Below, in pieces: positions 1 to 7,229 of a DNA stretch of 13,854 bases. A program made the translations under genes and the position numbers. The DNA is from CAYZUC01 sp964481705 (GTDB taxonomy: Bacteria; Bacillota; Clostridia; Lachnospirales; Lachnospiraceae). Within the stretch, counting starts at the first letter, position 1. Each line of letters begins with the position of its first letter. Location: NCBI GenBank assembly GCA_964481705.1, contig CAYZUC010000076.1:1-13854 (forward strand), read 5' to 3'. The notes below the pieces were generated by a model that was not told the origin of the DNA, made no database searches, and saw nothing but the letters and a program-made list of their open reading frames with translations.

Positions 1-538
1 GATTCTGCTCTCTTCTATATTTGGGTCCACAGCCGCCGCCTGCGGATTGATCAATCTCCTTGTATTCCGTGGTGTCTGGTGGTCTCTCTACATCATAGGT
101 GCGTGCATTATGCTGTGGGTATTTTTTACCCCTGCTTTTATTTATACGCGTATCCCCAGTTATGTTTCTGTCTTTTTGGATGGAATTGTTGTCGGAATCT
201 ATTGCTTTTTTATCAGCATTAATCATCCCGGTAATGACTGGTTCCTTTATTTAGCAGTTCCGATCATTGCAACTCTTACCTTGCTCGTTGTACTATATCT
301 CTATCTGAGGCGTACCTTTAAGAGTTCTCTGCTTTCTGCTGCAATTTTGATTTTTATAGAATTACCCATATTCTGTGTTGGTTTGGAAATCTACATTCGC
401 GGATTTTTGGACAGGCCCTTCCGTCTTACCTGGTCAGCCATTGTTTTGGCTTGTTGTCTCAGTATTGTTGTGGTACTTGTGACCATCATTACACGTTCCC
501 GACTTCGCGAAACAGTACGCCGTAGAATGCATTTATAA
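1..538 (+). CDS. C-terminal part of a multi-pass membrane protein, DUF6320-like (5' end outside window)
   Basis: The frame is open from the left edge (codons from base 2) to TAA at 536-538, giving about 178 visible residues, so the true start lies outside the window and the TTG at 47 is not a convincing start. The visible part is mostly hydrophobic, with about five membrane segments (e.g. WWSLYIIGACIMLWVFF and SAIVLACCLSIVVVLVTII), and ends in a basic tail, ETVRRRMHL. The Trp-Ser-Leu-Tyr helix start and Arg-rich tail ending in His-Leu resemble the DUF6320 family of Clostridia, whose members usually have a short N-terminal zinc ribbon; that part would be missing here. The family name is from memory and moderately sure. 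The function is unknown. The next gene starts 18 bases downstream on the same strand, so the two are probably co-transcribed. Confidence 0.6.
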   Translation, partial: ILLSSIFGSTAAACGLINLLVFRGVWWSLYIIGACIMLWVFFTPAFIYTRIPSYVSVFLDGIVVGIYCFFISINHPGNDWFLYLAVPIIATLTLLVVLYLYLRRTFKSSLLSAAILIFIELPIFCVGLEIYIRGFLDRPFRLTWSAIVLACCLSIVVVLVTIITRSRLRETVRRRMHL

Positions 539-556
539 GAAAGGTAGGATGTTTCC

Positions 557-1929
557 ATGAAAATTGAGACAATTCTTTTTGAACAGCGTAATGCTTTTCT
601 TTTGGGTCGCACAAAAAATCTCATTTACCGTGATAATGCACTGGATCAGTTATATCAGAATATTAAAATCATGGAAGGCAAGATCAGCGATGCTCTTCAA
701 AAGGATCTTGGGAAAAGTAATTTTGAAAGCTATATGAGCGAAATAGGCCTAACGCTAAGCGAGATTACCTATATGCGAAAACATCTTCGCTCCTTTGCCA
801 GAATAAAACGTGTGAAAACGCCGCTTGCAAACTTTTCTTCACATAGTTATATCGTTCCCGAACCTTATGGCACCGTATTAATTATGAGTCCTTGGAACTA
901 TCCTTTTCTTCTAACAATGGAACCTCTTATTGATGCGATTGCTGCCGGTAATACCGTTATTGTAAAGCCCAGTGCTTACTCTCCCGCAACCAGTGCTGTA
1001 ATCAAAAAGCTGGTAGCATCCAGTCTGGATACTGATATTGCCTCAGTGATAGAAGGAGGACGTGAGGTAAATGCCAATCTTCTTGAACAGAAATATGATT
1101 ATATCTTCTTCACCGGTGGTAAGACCGTTGGAAGACTTGTCATGGAAAAGGCAGCTGCTCATTTGACCCCAGTTACACTTGAACTCGGTGGTAAGAGTCC
1201 TTGCATCGTTGATATGGACTGCGATATTAAAGTTGCCGCAAAAAGGGTCGCCTTTGGTAAATTTCTAAATCTTGGACAGACCTGTGTTGCCCCTGATTAT
1301 TTGTTTGTTCACGAACAAATTAAGGATCGCTTTTTGCATGAGCTAAAAAAAGCTATTATTAAAATGTACGGAAAAGTACCTCTTGATAATCCGGATTATG
1401 GTAAGATCATTAACCATAAGCANNNNNNNNNNAACGACTACTGGGTTTGATGAAGGATCAGGAACTCTATCTCGGCGGCGAGACAGACGGTAACTCCAGA
1501 ATAGCTCCTACCATTGTTGATCATGTATCACCTGACAGTCCTATTATGCAGGAAGAAATCTTTGGACCGCTCCTTCCTGTCATGACATTTCAGAATATGG
1601 CTGAAGTCACTTCTTATATCCAGAGCCACGAGAAACCTCTGGCCGCTTATTACTTCACTAATAATAAGGAAAAAGAAATCGAATTTGTATCTTGTATCAG
1701 TTTTGGAGGCGGATGCATCAATGATACCATTATCCATCTTGCTTCGAGTGAGATGCCCTTTGGCGGCGTTGGTGAAAGTGGTATGGGAAGTTATCACGGT
1801 AAGTATGGATTTGATACGTTTACACATTATAAGAGCATTGTGAGAAAAAGTACCTTTCCTGACTTATCGGTCCGTTATCAGAAGTACTCTTCTTTCCATG
1901 AGAAGCTCTTGCGGTTACTGCTAAAATAA
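557..1929 (+). CDS. Class-3 (ALDH3-type) NAD(P)+-dependent aldehyde dehydrogenase, interrupted by an assembly gap
   Basis: This enzyme oxidises aldehydes to carboxylates with NAD(P)+, and the ALDH3 class typically acts on medium- or long-chain and aromatic aldehydes. Counting from ATG 557, the oxyanion Asn is N114 (SPWNYPF), the catalytic general base is E209 (VTLELGGK) and the nucleophile is C243 (GQTCVAPDY); these match classic ALDH3 numbering. After the gap come EEIFGP (cofactor ribose contact) and the C-terminal PFGGVGESGMGSYHGKYGF segment. A Shine-Dalgarno-like AGGTAGGA lies just upstream of ATG 557. Ten Ns at 1423-1432 put the halves in different frames. Reading CA-gap-AA CGA as His-x-[Glu/Lys/Gln]-Arg restores the usual 'HKHFERLLGL'-like segment, giving about 455 residues, which is normal for the family. 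I infer an intact gene with a gap of wrong length, not a frameshift pseudogene. The physiological substrate is unknown. Confidence 0.93.
1423..1432. other. Assembly gap: ten Ns of placeholder length
   Basis: Ten consecutive Ns fall inside the aldehyde dehydrogenase gene. The upstream half is read in frame 2 and the downstream half in frame 1, so ten bases cannot be the true length if the gene is intact. A gap of 2, 5 or 8 bases restores the frame, and five gives the residue count expected from the family. Confidence 0.97.
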
Positions 1930-1931
1930 AA

Positions 1932-1963
1932 ACAGACACTGATTATTCAGTGTCCGTTTTTTT
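1932..1963. terminator. Bidirectional intrinsic terminator between convergent ALDH and heptad-lipoprotein genes
   Basis: An 8-bp perfect stem GACACTGA (1935-1942) / TCAGTGTC (1947-1954) with loop TTAT can be extended past one mismatch. Seven Ts follow at 1957-1963 on the + strand. Read on the - strand, the stem is followed by GTTTTTATTTTAG. It therefore has a U-tract both ways and lies exactly between the two convergent stop codons. Confidence 0.9.
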
Positions 1964-1972
1964 ATTGGCTAG

Positions 1973-4249
1973 CTATTTCTTTACTGCGTCTGTTTTAATA
2001 ACGAATTTTACTTTTCCATCCATTCCATCTGCTGTCTTTGTGAAAGACTTGTAATCATGTCCTGCTTGTTTGATTGCATCAATTCTGTCTACGACATCCT
2101 GAACATCATCTCCAAAGATATCTGTTAGTTTTTGGATTCCTTCTTCATCAAATTTCTGCATACCATCCTTTAAATCTCCGGCACCATCATCCAGCTTAGC
2201 AGCTCCGTCATCCAGATCGGTTGCTCCATCATCCAGTTTCTTGGCTCCGTCTTTCAAATCATTTGCACCGTCATCCAGATCTACTGCTCCATTCTTCAAA
2301 TCAAGCGTACCATTTACCAATTTGCTTGTTCCATCCTTCAAATCGGAGGTTCCGCTTTTCAGTGTAACTGTACCATCGTAAAGCTTATCTACGCCCTTTG
2401 CAAGCTCTGGAGCTTTCCCTGATAGTTTATTTGTTCCATCGGCAAGTTGTGACGCACCATTCTCTAGCGCTCCCAGTCCACTGTCACCTGCAAGCTGTTT
2501 TGTTCCTGCATATAACTGCTTTGCTCCAGAATTGACTACTGCTGTCCCCTGTTCGAGCCTGGCTGTTCCATCTAATAGGGCTGAGATTTTTGCCATATTT
2601 TCCTGTGATTGCGTTTCTGCAATCTGCGCTTCCAATGCACCAATCATCTGATCGAGACCTGCGATAGCCGCATTCAGATTAGTATCCACGGTATTCGCAT
2701 ACCCACTTGCTGTTGCAAGCTGTGATGTCTGTTGTCCATTACATGGACTCACTGCTCCGATATATCCTTTCAAAGCAGCAGAAGCCATTTTCAGCTGCTT
2801 CAGACTTGCAGATAACGTCTGCAAATTCTGGTCTAATGCTGCAAGGTTCTGTGTTGAAGTTGTTACTGTAGTAACAAAGCTTTTTACACCTGCATTAACC
2901 TGTGCTGCTCCCGCCGCAGTCTGTGATGTACCTGCGATTAACCCGGGATTTTCTGCTGTACCATTGCCTTCATAGCCTGCAACGAGCTGAGCCGCACCTG
3001 ATTTTGCTGTTTTTGCTCCAGCCTCGATTTTCTTGGCTCCCTCATTTAAATCATTCACACCATCAACCAATGTACCGGAACCATCCTTTAATTTCTTTGC
3101 TCCGTCTTTCAGATCAGCAGCTCCATCATTTAATTTTGTCGCTCCACTATCCAGGTCTCCTGACTTTGTGTAAAGTTCCTGTGTGCCATCTTTTAATTTC
3201 ACTGTACCGTCTTTTAAATCGCCGACTCCAGATACAAGGTCTGTTGTTCCATCTTTTAACTCTTTTGTTCCATCCTTTAATTCAATTGTTCCATCCTTCA
3301 GGTCTGAGGTTCCGTCTAAAAGCTTGTTATCTGCATCTTTTAGATCATCCATGGAATCATTTAGATTGCTCAAATCAATGGAATCTGTCATATCGATATC
3401 TGAAAGAACATCGCTCATGGCCATCGTCATAGTCATATCCAGTTCAAAATCATTTGTATCTGCACTAACCTCCACATACTCCGGAATATTGATCTCATCC
3501 GCCTTGTCAGATACCTCATCCAGCTTTAAACTATCCTTTAATCCCGGCATTGCAATACCAAATACAATATCATTCGTGCCTTCTGAGATTAATCTTCCAT
3601 TTGTAACCTCAACATTCTCAAATTTGTCGGTCGGTAAAACCATTCCCGACATCATAGCAAAAGGAACAGCAACTTCGGTATCCTTTCCACTAATAACTGT
3701 GGTTGCTTTTGCATCATTCTCATAATCAAATCGAATTGTGACTCTACCGCTTTTTCCAACCAACTCTTCCGGCGTAATCGGGGTGCCATCTAAGGTATAG
3801 GAGAGCTTCACCTTGATGGGTAGTTCCTTGTCTGTATCGCCCTGATAATAGATATCTGCACCCTTTGCATTCCATACCAGCTTACCATTTTCTTCTTTGT
3901 AATCCTCATAACCTTTTACGTTCTTGACATCCTTTAGGTCTGTTGCATCCTCGATAGTATCTTTTGCCTGTGGATTTTTTAACCAATCACTTACAATCAC
4001 CTTATTTACCGTACCGCTTGCATCTGCAATTGCATACACGGTTTCTTCCTTGCCGGCGGAAAGATCGTTGCTCCTTGAAACCTGTTGTGTTAGAACTGAT
4101 TTCAATGCTTCCTCTTCATTATCCTGTGTGATAACGGAGGAGGTATCTGCACTGTTTTGTTCTTTCTTCGCTCCGCATCCCGTAAGACATACCATCATCG
4201 ATATCGTAAGTGCGATACCTATCATTTTCTTCATCTGTTTCTTTTTCAT
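1973..4249 (-). CDS. Secreted lipoprotein with two long arms of X3-Leu-X2-Gly heptad repeats, partner of the MMPL pump
   Basis: The protein has 758 residues from ATG 4249. That start is preferred over GTG 4273 because AAGGAG (4261-4256) sits six bases before it. A short basic N-terminus, hydrophobic stretch and lipobox LTGC (C25) indicate a lipoprotein anchored outside the membrane. Residues about 68-270 form a beta-rich-looking, non-repetitive domain. Residues about 303-425 and 559-700 carry about 18 and 20 seven-residue units (LKDGTxx, LDDGAxx), separated by an Ala/Gln/Leu-rich linker (about 426-558). A short charged tail (701-758) follows, with no C-terminal membrane segment. The units match the known X-X-X-Leu-X-X-Gly heptad motif seen in surface proteins of Gram-positive bacteria, often beside MMPL/RND pumps. 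It is the second gene of the operon, 42 bases after the pump. The role as an extracellular stalk or adaptor is inference; the biochemistry is unknown. Confidence 0.88.
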   Translation of the reverse strand: MKKKQMKKMIGIALTISMMVCLTGCGAKKEQNSADTSSVITQDNEEEALKSVLTQQVSRSNDLSAGKEETVYAIADASGTVNKVIVSDWLKNPQAKDTIEDATDLKDVKNVKGYEDYKEENGKLVWNAKGADIYYQGDTDKELPIKVKLSYTLDGTPITPEELVGKSGRVTIRFDYENDAKATTVISGKDTEVAVPFAMMSGMVLPTDKFENVEVTNGRLISEGTNDIVFGIAMPGLKDSLKLDEVSDKADEINIPEYVEVSADTNDFELDMTMTMAMSDVLSDIDMTDSIDLSNLNDSMDDLKDADNKLLDGTSDLKDGTIELKDGTKELKDGTTDLVSGVGDLKDGTVKLKDGTQELYTKSGDLDSGATKLNDGAADLKDGAKKLKDGSGTLVDGVNDLNEGAKKIEAGAKTAKSGAAQLVAGYEGNGTAENPGLIAGTSQTAAGAAQVNAGVKSFVTTVTTSTQNLAALDQNLQTLSASLKQLKMASAALKGYIGAVSPCNGQQTSQLATASGYANTVDTNLNAAIAGLDQMIGALEAQIAETQSQENMAKISALLDGTARLEQGTAVVNSGAKQLYAGTKQLAGDSGLGALENGASQLADGTNKLSGKAPELAKGVDKLYDGTVTLKSGTSDLKDGTSKLVNGTLDLKNGAVDLDDGANDLKDGAKKLDDGATDLDDGAAKLDDGAGDLKDGMQKFDEEGIQKLTDIFGDDVQDVVDRIDAIKQAGHDYKSFTKTADGMDGKVKFVIKTDAVKK
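2150..2575 (-). repeat. Heptad-repeat arm 2 (about 20 units, 21-nt DNA period)
   Basis: This stretch encodes residues about 559-700 of the lipoprotein as successive units such as LYDGTVT, LKSGTSD, LKDGTSK, LDDGAND and LDDGATD. One unit near residues 586-594 is two residues longer (LAGDSGLGA), which would shift the helical register. In DNA it shows as imperfect 21-nt tandem repeats with diverged codons. Confidence 0.85.
2975..3343 (-). repeat. Heptad-repeat arm 1 (about 18 units, 21-nt DNA period)
   Basis: This stretch encodes residues about 303-425 as units such as LLDGTSD, LKDGTIE, LKDGTKE, LKDGTTD, LNDGAAD and LKDGAKK. The most regular units lie at residues 310-336 and 372-390. The similar unit count to arm 2 suggests an antiparallel helical hairpin. 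Confidence 0.85.
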
Positions 4250-4255
4250 GTCTTT

Positions 4256-4261
4256 CTCCTT
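4256..4261 (-). promoter_or_regulatory. Ribosome binding site AAGGAG that sets the lipoprotein start
   Basis: AAGGAG on the - strand is followed by the six-base spacer AAAGAC and ATG at 4249. The upstream in-frame GTG (4273) has no comparable site at the right distance, so the signal peptide starts MKKKQMKK. Confidence 0.85.
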
Positions 4262-4291
4262 CTTTCTGCTCACTCACACTTCTATTCAGGG

Positions 4292-6397
4292 TTACTCCGT
4301 CTGTAGAGTTTTTGCTTTGCTCTTTTTCTCTTTCGCCGGAAGGAAACCAATACTTGTATGAACAATAATTCTATCAAAAATCATAAACATTGAGGGCAAT
4401 ACCAAAATGACTACAAACATACTAATAATGGCACCTCTTGCCATCAACGTACATAACGAGCTGATCATATCAATATCAGAATAAAGACCTACTCCAAAGG
4501 TTGCTGCAAAGAACGATAATGCACTGATGATAATTGATTTCACAGATGTCTGCGCTGCTATCGTAACTGCTTCCCGCTTATTTTTTCCATCTGCCCGTTC
4601 TTTCTGATATCTGGTCGTCATTAGTATTGCATAATCAACCGTAGCGCCCAATTGAATCGTTCCGATAACCACCGATGCAATGAATGGGATTGTAGTATTG
4701 GTATAACAAGGAATTCCCATGTTTATGAAAATTGCAAACTCAATGACAGATACCAAAATAACCGGAAGGGAAATCGATTTGAAAACAAATGCAACAATAA
4801 CAAAAATGACTCCAATAGATACCATCGAAACGGTTTCAAAATCCGTTGCTGTAATCTCGATTAAGTCTTTTGTACAAGGCGCCTCACCAACCAGCATTCC
4901 CTTAGGGTCATAGTTCTTAATAATATTGCTCAATTCTGTACATTGTTCATTTACTTCATCCGATGCCACTTTATATTTTGAACCAACTAGCATCAATTCC
5001 CAATTATCATCCTTTAGTTCCTTCGTGAGATCTTCCGGAATCAAGTCTGATGGAATAGCCGGTCCGATCATGGAATCCATACCTAATACCCAGTTAACGC
5101 CATCGACTTTTTTCATCTGGTCTGTCATGTGCTGTACATCCCTAGCCGACAGATTAGAATCTACGAGAACCATATGTGTTGCACTCATGTCAAATTTTTC
5201 ATTCAGCTCTTTATTGGCGCGGATACTGTCCAAGGTCTCCGGTAAGGTAGAATCCAGATTATAGTACACATTCGTATGGGAGTATCCATAAATAGCTGGA
5301 AATAATAGTACCAGGAACAGCAACGTAAATATCCAGAAATACTTCGTTAAGAAAGCTCCAATTCCTTTAAAATCAGGAAGTAAGGATTTATGGGCTGTCT
5401 TTTGTAATGCTTTATCAAACACCAAAATCATGGATGGCAGAACAGTAATACAGGAAATCACTCCAAATACAACCCCTTTTGCCATAACCACACCCAAATC
5501 CATCCCCAAGGTAAAGCTCATAAAACATAAAGAAACAAAACCGGCAATGGTTGTAACAGAACCACCGACAATGGATTGAATGGTATTGGTAACAGCGTGT
5601 GCCATCGCCTCCTTACGGTTATTTGGATAATTCATCTGCTCTTCCTGATAACTGTGCCATAGGAAAATCGAATAGTCCATCGTAACACCCAACTGTAATA
5701 CCGCACTCAGTGCTTTCGTTATGTAAGAAATCTCACCGAGAAAAATATTAGATCCCAGATTATATAGAATCGCCATTCCTATACTTGCAAGGAAAAGAAA
5801 GGGTACCAAAAAGGAATCCATTGTGATACTCAGGATAAAGCAAGATAAGATAACAGCAATCAAAACATATATTGGTGTTTCCTTTTCGGACAGGTTCTTC
5901 GTATCAGTAACAACAGCCGACATACCGCTTAAGAAGCAATCCTTTCCTGCAACCTTTCTGATATTTTCGATTGCTTCCATGGTTCCATCTGCCGAAGTAG
6001 TCTGGTCAAAAATGACTGCCATCATAGTAGCATCACCACTATTGAATGCTTGATAGATATCATTCGGCAGAATCTCCATTGGTACTGACAAATCCATCGC
6101 ACTATCATACCAGATAACCTTTGCAACATGGTCGACTCCCTCGATGTCCTTTTTTAAATCTTCTACCTCTTTCGGTTGCATACCTTCTACAACGAACATG
6201 GAGAAGGCACCTGTTCCGAATTCATCTACGAGAATGTCCTGCCCTTTCATGGTTTCAATATCCTTAGGCAGATATGCAAGAATATCATAATTGACTCTGG
6301 TATTGATGTAACCAATCCCGGCCGGTATCAACATCAGTACAGCTAAAATCAATATCAGAACTCTGCATTGAACAATTTTCTTTCCTACTTTTAGCAT
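4292..6397 (-). CDS. MMPL-family RND-superfamily exporter
   Basis: This is a 701-residue integral membrane pump. It starts with one helix (about 12-30), then an extracellular loop domain, five helices (about 175-330), and the same plan again (helix about 354-372, loop domain, helices about 525-680). Each half has the MMPL relay pair: GVTMDYSIF (D241-Y242) in the TM4 equivalent and GATVDYAIL (D588-Y589) in the TM10 equivalent. These match the paired Asp-Tyr residues that carry protons in MmpL3, so proton-driven export is likely. ATG 6397 is chosen because AGGAG (6410-6406) lies eight bases upstream; an in-frame ATG at 6427 lies inside an operator and has no such site. It is first in an operon with the heptad lipoprotein, next to a divergent tetR. 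The substrate is unknown; lipids, peptides or toxic amphiphiles are possible. Confidence 0.92.
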   Translation of the reverse strand: MLKVGKKIVQCRVLILILAVLMLIPAGIGYINTRVNYDILAYLPKDIETMKGQDILVDEFGTGAFSMFVVEGMQPKEVEDLKKDIEGVDHVAKVIWYDSAMDLSVPMEILPNDIYQAFNSGDATMMAVIFDQTTSADGTMEAIENIRKVAGKDCFLSGMSAVVTDTKNLSEKETPIYVLIAVILSCFILSITMDSFLVPFLFLASIGMAILYNLGSNIFLGEISYITKALSAVLQLGVTMDYSIFLWHSYQEEQMNYPNNRKEAMAHAVTNTIQSIVGGSVTTIAGFVSLCFMSFTLGMDLGVVMAKGVVFGVISCITVLPSMILVFDKALQKTAHKSLLPDFKGIGAFLTKYFWIFTLLFLVLLFPAIYGYSHTNVYYNLDSTLPETLDSIRANKELNEKFDMSATHMVLVDSNLSARDVQHMTDQMKKVDGVNWVLGMDSMIGPAIPSDLIPEDLTKELKDDNWELMLVGSKYKVASDEVNEQCTELSNIIKNYDPKGMLVGEAPCTKDLIEITATDFETVSMVSIGVIFVIVAFVFKSISLPVILVSVIEFAIFINMGIPCYTNTTIPFIASVVIGTIQLGATVDYAILMTTRYQKERADGKNKREAVTIAAQTSVKSIIISALSFFAATFGVGLYSDIDMISSLCTLMARGAIISMFVVILVLPSMFMIFDRIIVHTSIGFLPAKEKKSKAKTLQTE

Positions 6398-6405
6398 CTG
6401 ACTCA

Positions 6406-6410
6406 CTCCT
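6406..6410 (-). promoter_or_regulatory. Ribosome binding site AGGAG that sets the MMPL start
   Basis: The - strand reads GAGGAGTGAGTCAG before ATG 6397, giving AGGAG with an eight-base spacer. This favours 6397 over the upstream in-frame ATG at 6427. Confidence 0.8.
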
Positions 6411-6419
6411 CTTACTTTT

Positions 6420-6434
6420 ATGACCATTAGTCAT
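6420..6434. promoter_or_regulatory. Downstream TetR-type operator of the MMPL operon
   Basis: ATGACCATTAGTCAT has 7-bp arms with one mismatch. It has the same sequence family as the perfect site 45 bp away (centre to centre) and would lie about +11 to +25 of the MMPL transcript. Binding by the adjacent TetR protein is inference. Confidence 0.7.
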
Positions 6435-6450
6435 TTTCATTTACAAGTAA

Positions 6451-6479
6451 GTTATAGCACCATAATGACCATTGGTCAA
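6451..6479 (-). promoter_or_regulatory. Promoter of the MMPL-lipoprotein operon
   Basis: On the - strand, -35 TTGACC (6479-6474), a 17-base spacer and -10 TATAAC (6456-6451) form a near-consensus sigma-A promoter. Transcription should start near 6444, about 47 bases before ATG 6397. The -35 box and part of the spacer lie inside the perfect operator at 6466-6478, so a bound repressor would block polymerase. Confidence 0.8.
6466..6478. promoter_or_regulatory. Perfect palindromic TetR-type operator over the -35 box
   Basis: TGACCATTGGTCA is a perfect 6-bp inverted repeat around one central base. It overlaps the -35 element and adjoining spacer of the MMPL promoter and sits in the divergent region next to a tetR gene, as expected for a local repressor. 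Confidence 0.78.
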
Positions 6480-6526
6480 TATCAAATTCGTAAATAAATA
6501 TAAAAGAAGTATAAACAATGGGATTG

Positions 6527-6555
6527 TTGATTTTTCACTATTTTGCATATATAAT
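6527..6555 (+). promoter_or_regulatory. Promoter of tetR
   Basis: TTGATT (6527-6532), a 17-base spacer and a consensus TATAAT (6550-6555) point toward the tetR gene. Transcription would start near 6562, giving a leader of about 60 bases. A half-operator TGACTAAT (6569-6576), matching one arm plus the centre of the downstream MMPL operator, follows directly and could give weak autoregulation. Confidence 0.78.
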
Positions 6556-6620
6556 GTGTTTATCCAAATGACTAATTATGGAAGTCTTTGTGCAGCAGAA
6601 TGCGCGGGAACGGAGCAATG

Positions 6621-7229
6621 ATGAGTAAGATAGAGCTGAATAAACAACAAAAAAAAGACGCTTTACTCAATACCGCCTTTGAATTATTTACGACAAAAGG
6701 GATTAATAAAACCTCCATATCAGATATTGTGGAAAATGCAGGTGTTGCAAAGGGAACCTTTTACCTTTATTTCTCTGACAAATATGATATTCGTAATATG
6801 CTTATTGCTCATAAAGCAAGTCAGATGTTTCATCGTGCAGAGGACGCTCTGAATGCTACAGATATCACCGGAGTAGAAAATCGAGTTATCTTCCTTGTCG
6901 ACAACATCATTGACCAATTAAATCAGAACAAAGCTCTGCTTACCTTTATTTCTAAGAATTTAAGTTGGGGGATTTTTAAGAATATCCTGATTAAGAGCTC
7001 ACAAAGCTCTGAAATAGACTTTTATGATATTTACAATTCTATGTTTGTTAACTCTGATCAACAATTTCGTGATCCTGAGATTCTGATTTATATGATTATT
7101 GAATTTACAAGCTCGGTAAGCTACAGCTCTATTCTATATGGAGAACCTGTTCCGATTGAGCAGCTTAAGCCTCATATCTTCCGTACTATAAAACAAATGA
7201 TGGACTCCATGAAGGTCGAGTCCATCTAA
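6621..7229 (+). CDS. TetR/AcrR-family transcriptional regulator of the MMPL operon
   Basis: The protein has 202 residues, which is normal for the family. The N-terminal DNA-binding domain spans residues about 8-55, with the helix-turn-helix TSISDIVENAGVAKGTFYLYF (about 31-51) and the usual following Lys-Tyr-Asp. The C-terminal ligand-binding part (about 60-202) is alpha-helical and not recognisable by substrate. ATG 6621 is preferred because GGAG (6612-6615) lies five bases upstream; ATG 6618 would be too close and TTG 6588 has no clear site. It is divergent from the MMPL pump and sits beside two TGACCA-type palindromes at that promoter. Repression of the pump, relieved by an effector that the pump exports, is the standard model and is inferred here. 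Its 3' end overlaps the convergent gene by four bases. Confidence 0.93.
   Translation: MSKIELNKQQKKDALLNTAFELFTTKGINKTSISDIVENAGVAKGTFYLYFSDKYDIRNMLIAHKASQMFHRAEDALNATDITGVENRVIFLVDNIIDQLNQNKALLTFISKNLSWGIFKNILIKSSQSSEIDFYDIYNSMFVNSDQQFRDPEILIYMIIEFTSSVSYSSILYGEPVPIEQLKPHIFRTIKQMMDSMKVESI
7186..7226 (-). terminator. Likely intrinsic terminator of the marR-RND operon, embedded in the 3' end of tetR
   Basis: A perfect 9-bp inverted repeat GATGGACTC (7199-7207) / GAGTCCATC (7218-7226) has a 10-base loop. Read on the - strand it is followed by ATTTGTTTTATAG, a moderately U-rich tail. It overlaps the stop codon of the - strand gene by one base (7226), where a terminator for the long operon is expected. 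The + strand tail (TAAATCTTCC) is weaker. Confidence 0.6.

Noticed and set aside
1447..1929. A separate 160-residue gene starting after the N gap
   Set aside because: It is the C-terminal half of the aldehyde dehydrogenase; the residues just upstream (Arg-Leu-Leu-Gly-Leu) continue the family segment across the gap, and TTG 1447 has no ribosome site.
557..1929. Frameshifted aldehyde dehydrogenase pseudogene
   Set aside because: The only break is the artificial N run; all catalytic residues are present and a five-base gap restores the frame.
2150..3343. CRISPR-like or intergenic tandem repeat array
   Set aside because: The 21-nt periodicity is in frame with coding, imperfect at DNA level, and explained by protein heptads; there are no unique spacers.
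2902..3725. Long + strand open frames of 176 and 180 residues opposite the heptad gene
   Set aside because: They are antisense shadows of the 21-nt repeat coding sequence, with Pro/Ser/Leu/His-rich low-complexity translations and no ribosome sites.
6994..7010. AGAGCT / AGCTCT hairpin inside tetR as a terminator
   Set aside because: The stem is only 6 bp and neither side has a convincing U-tract; it is probably chance in coding sequence.
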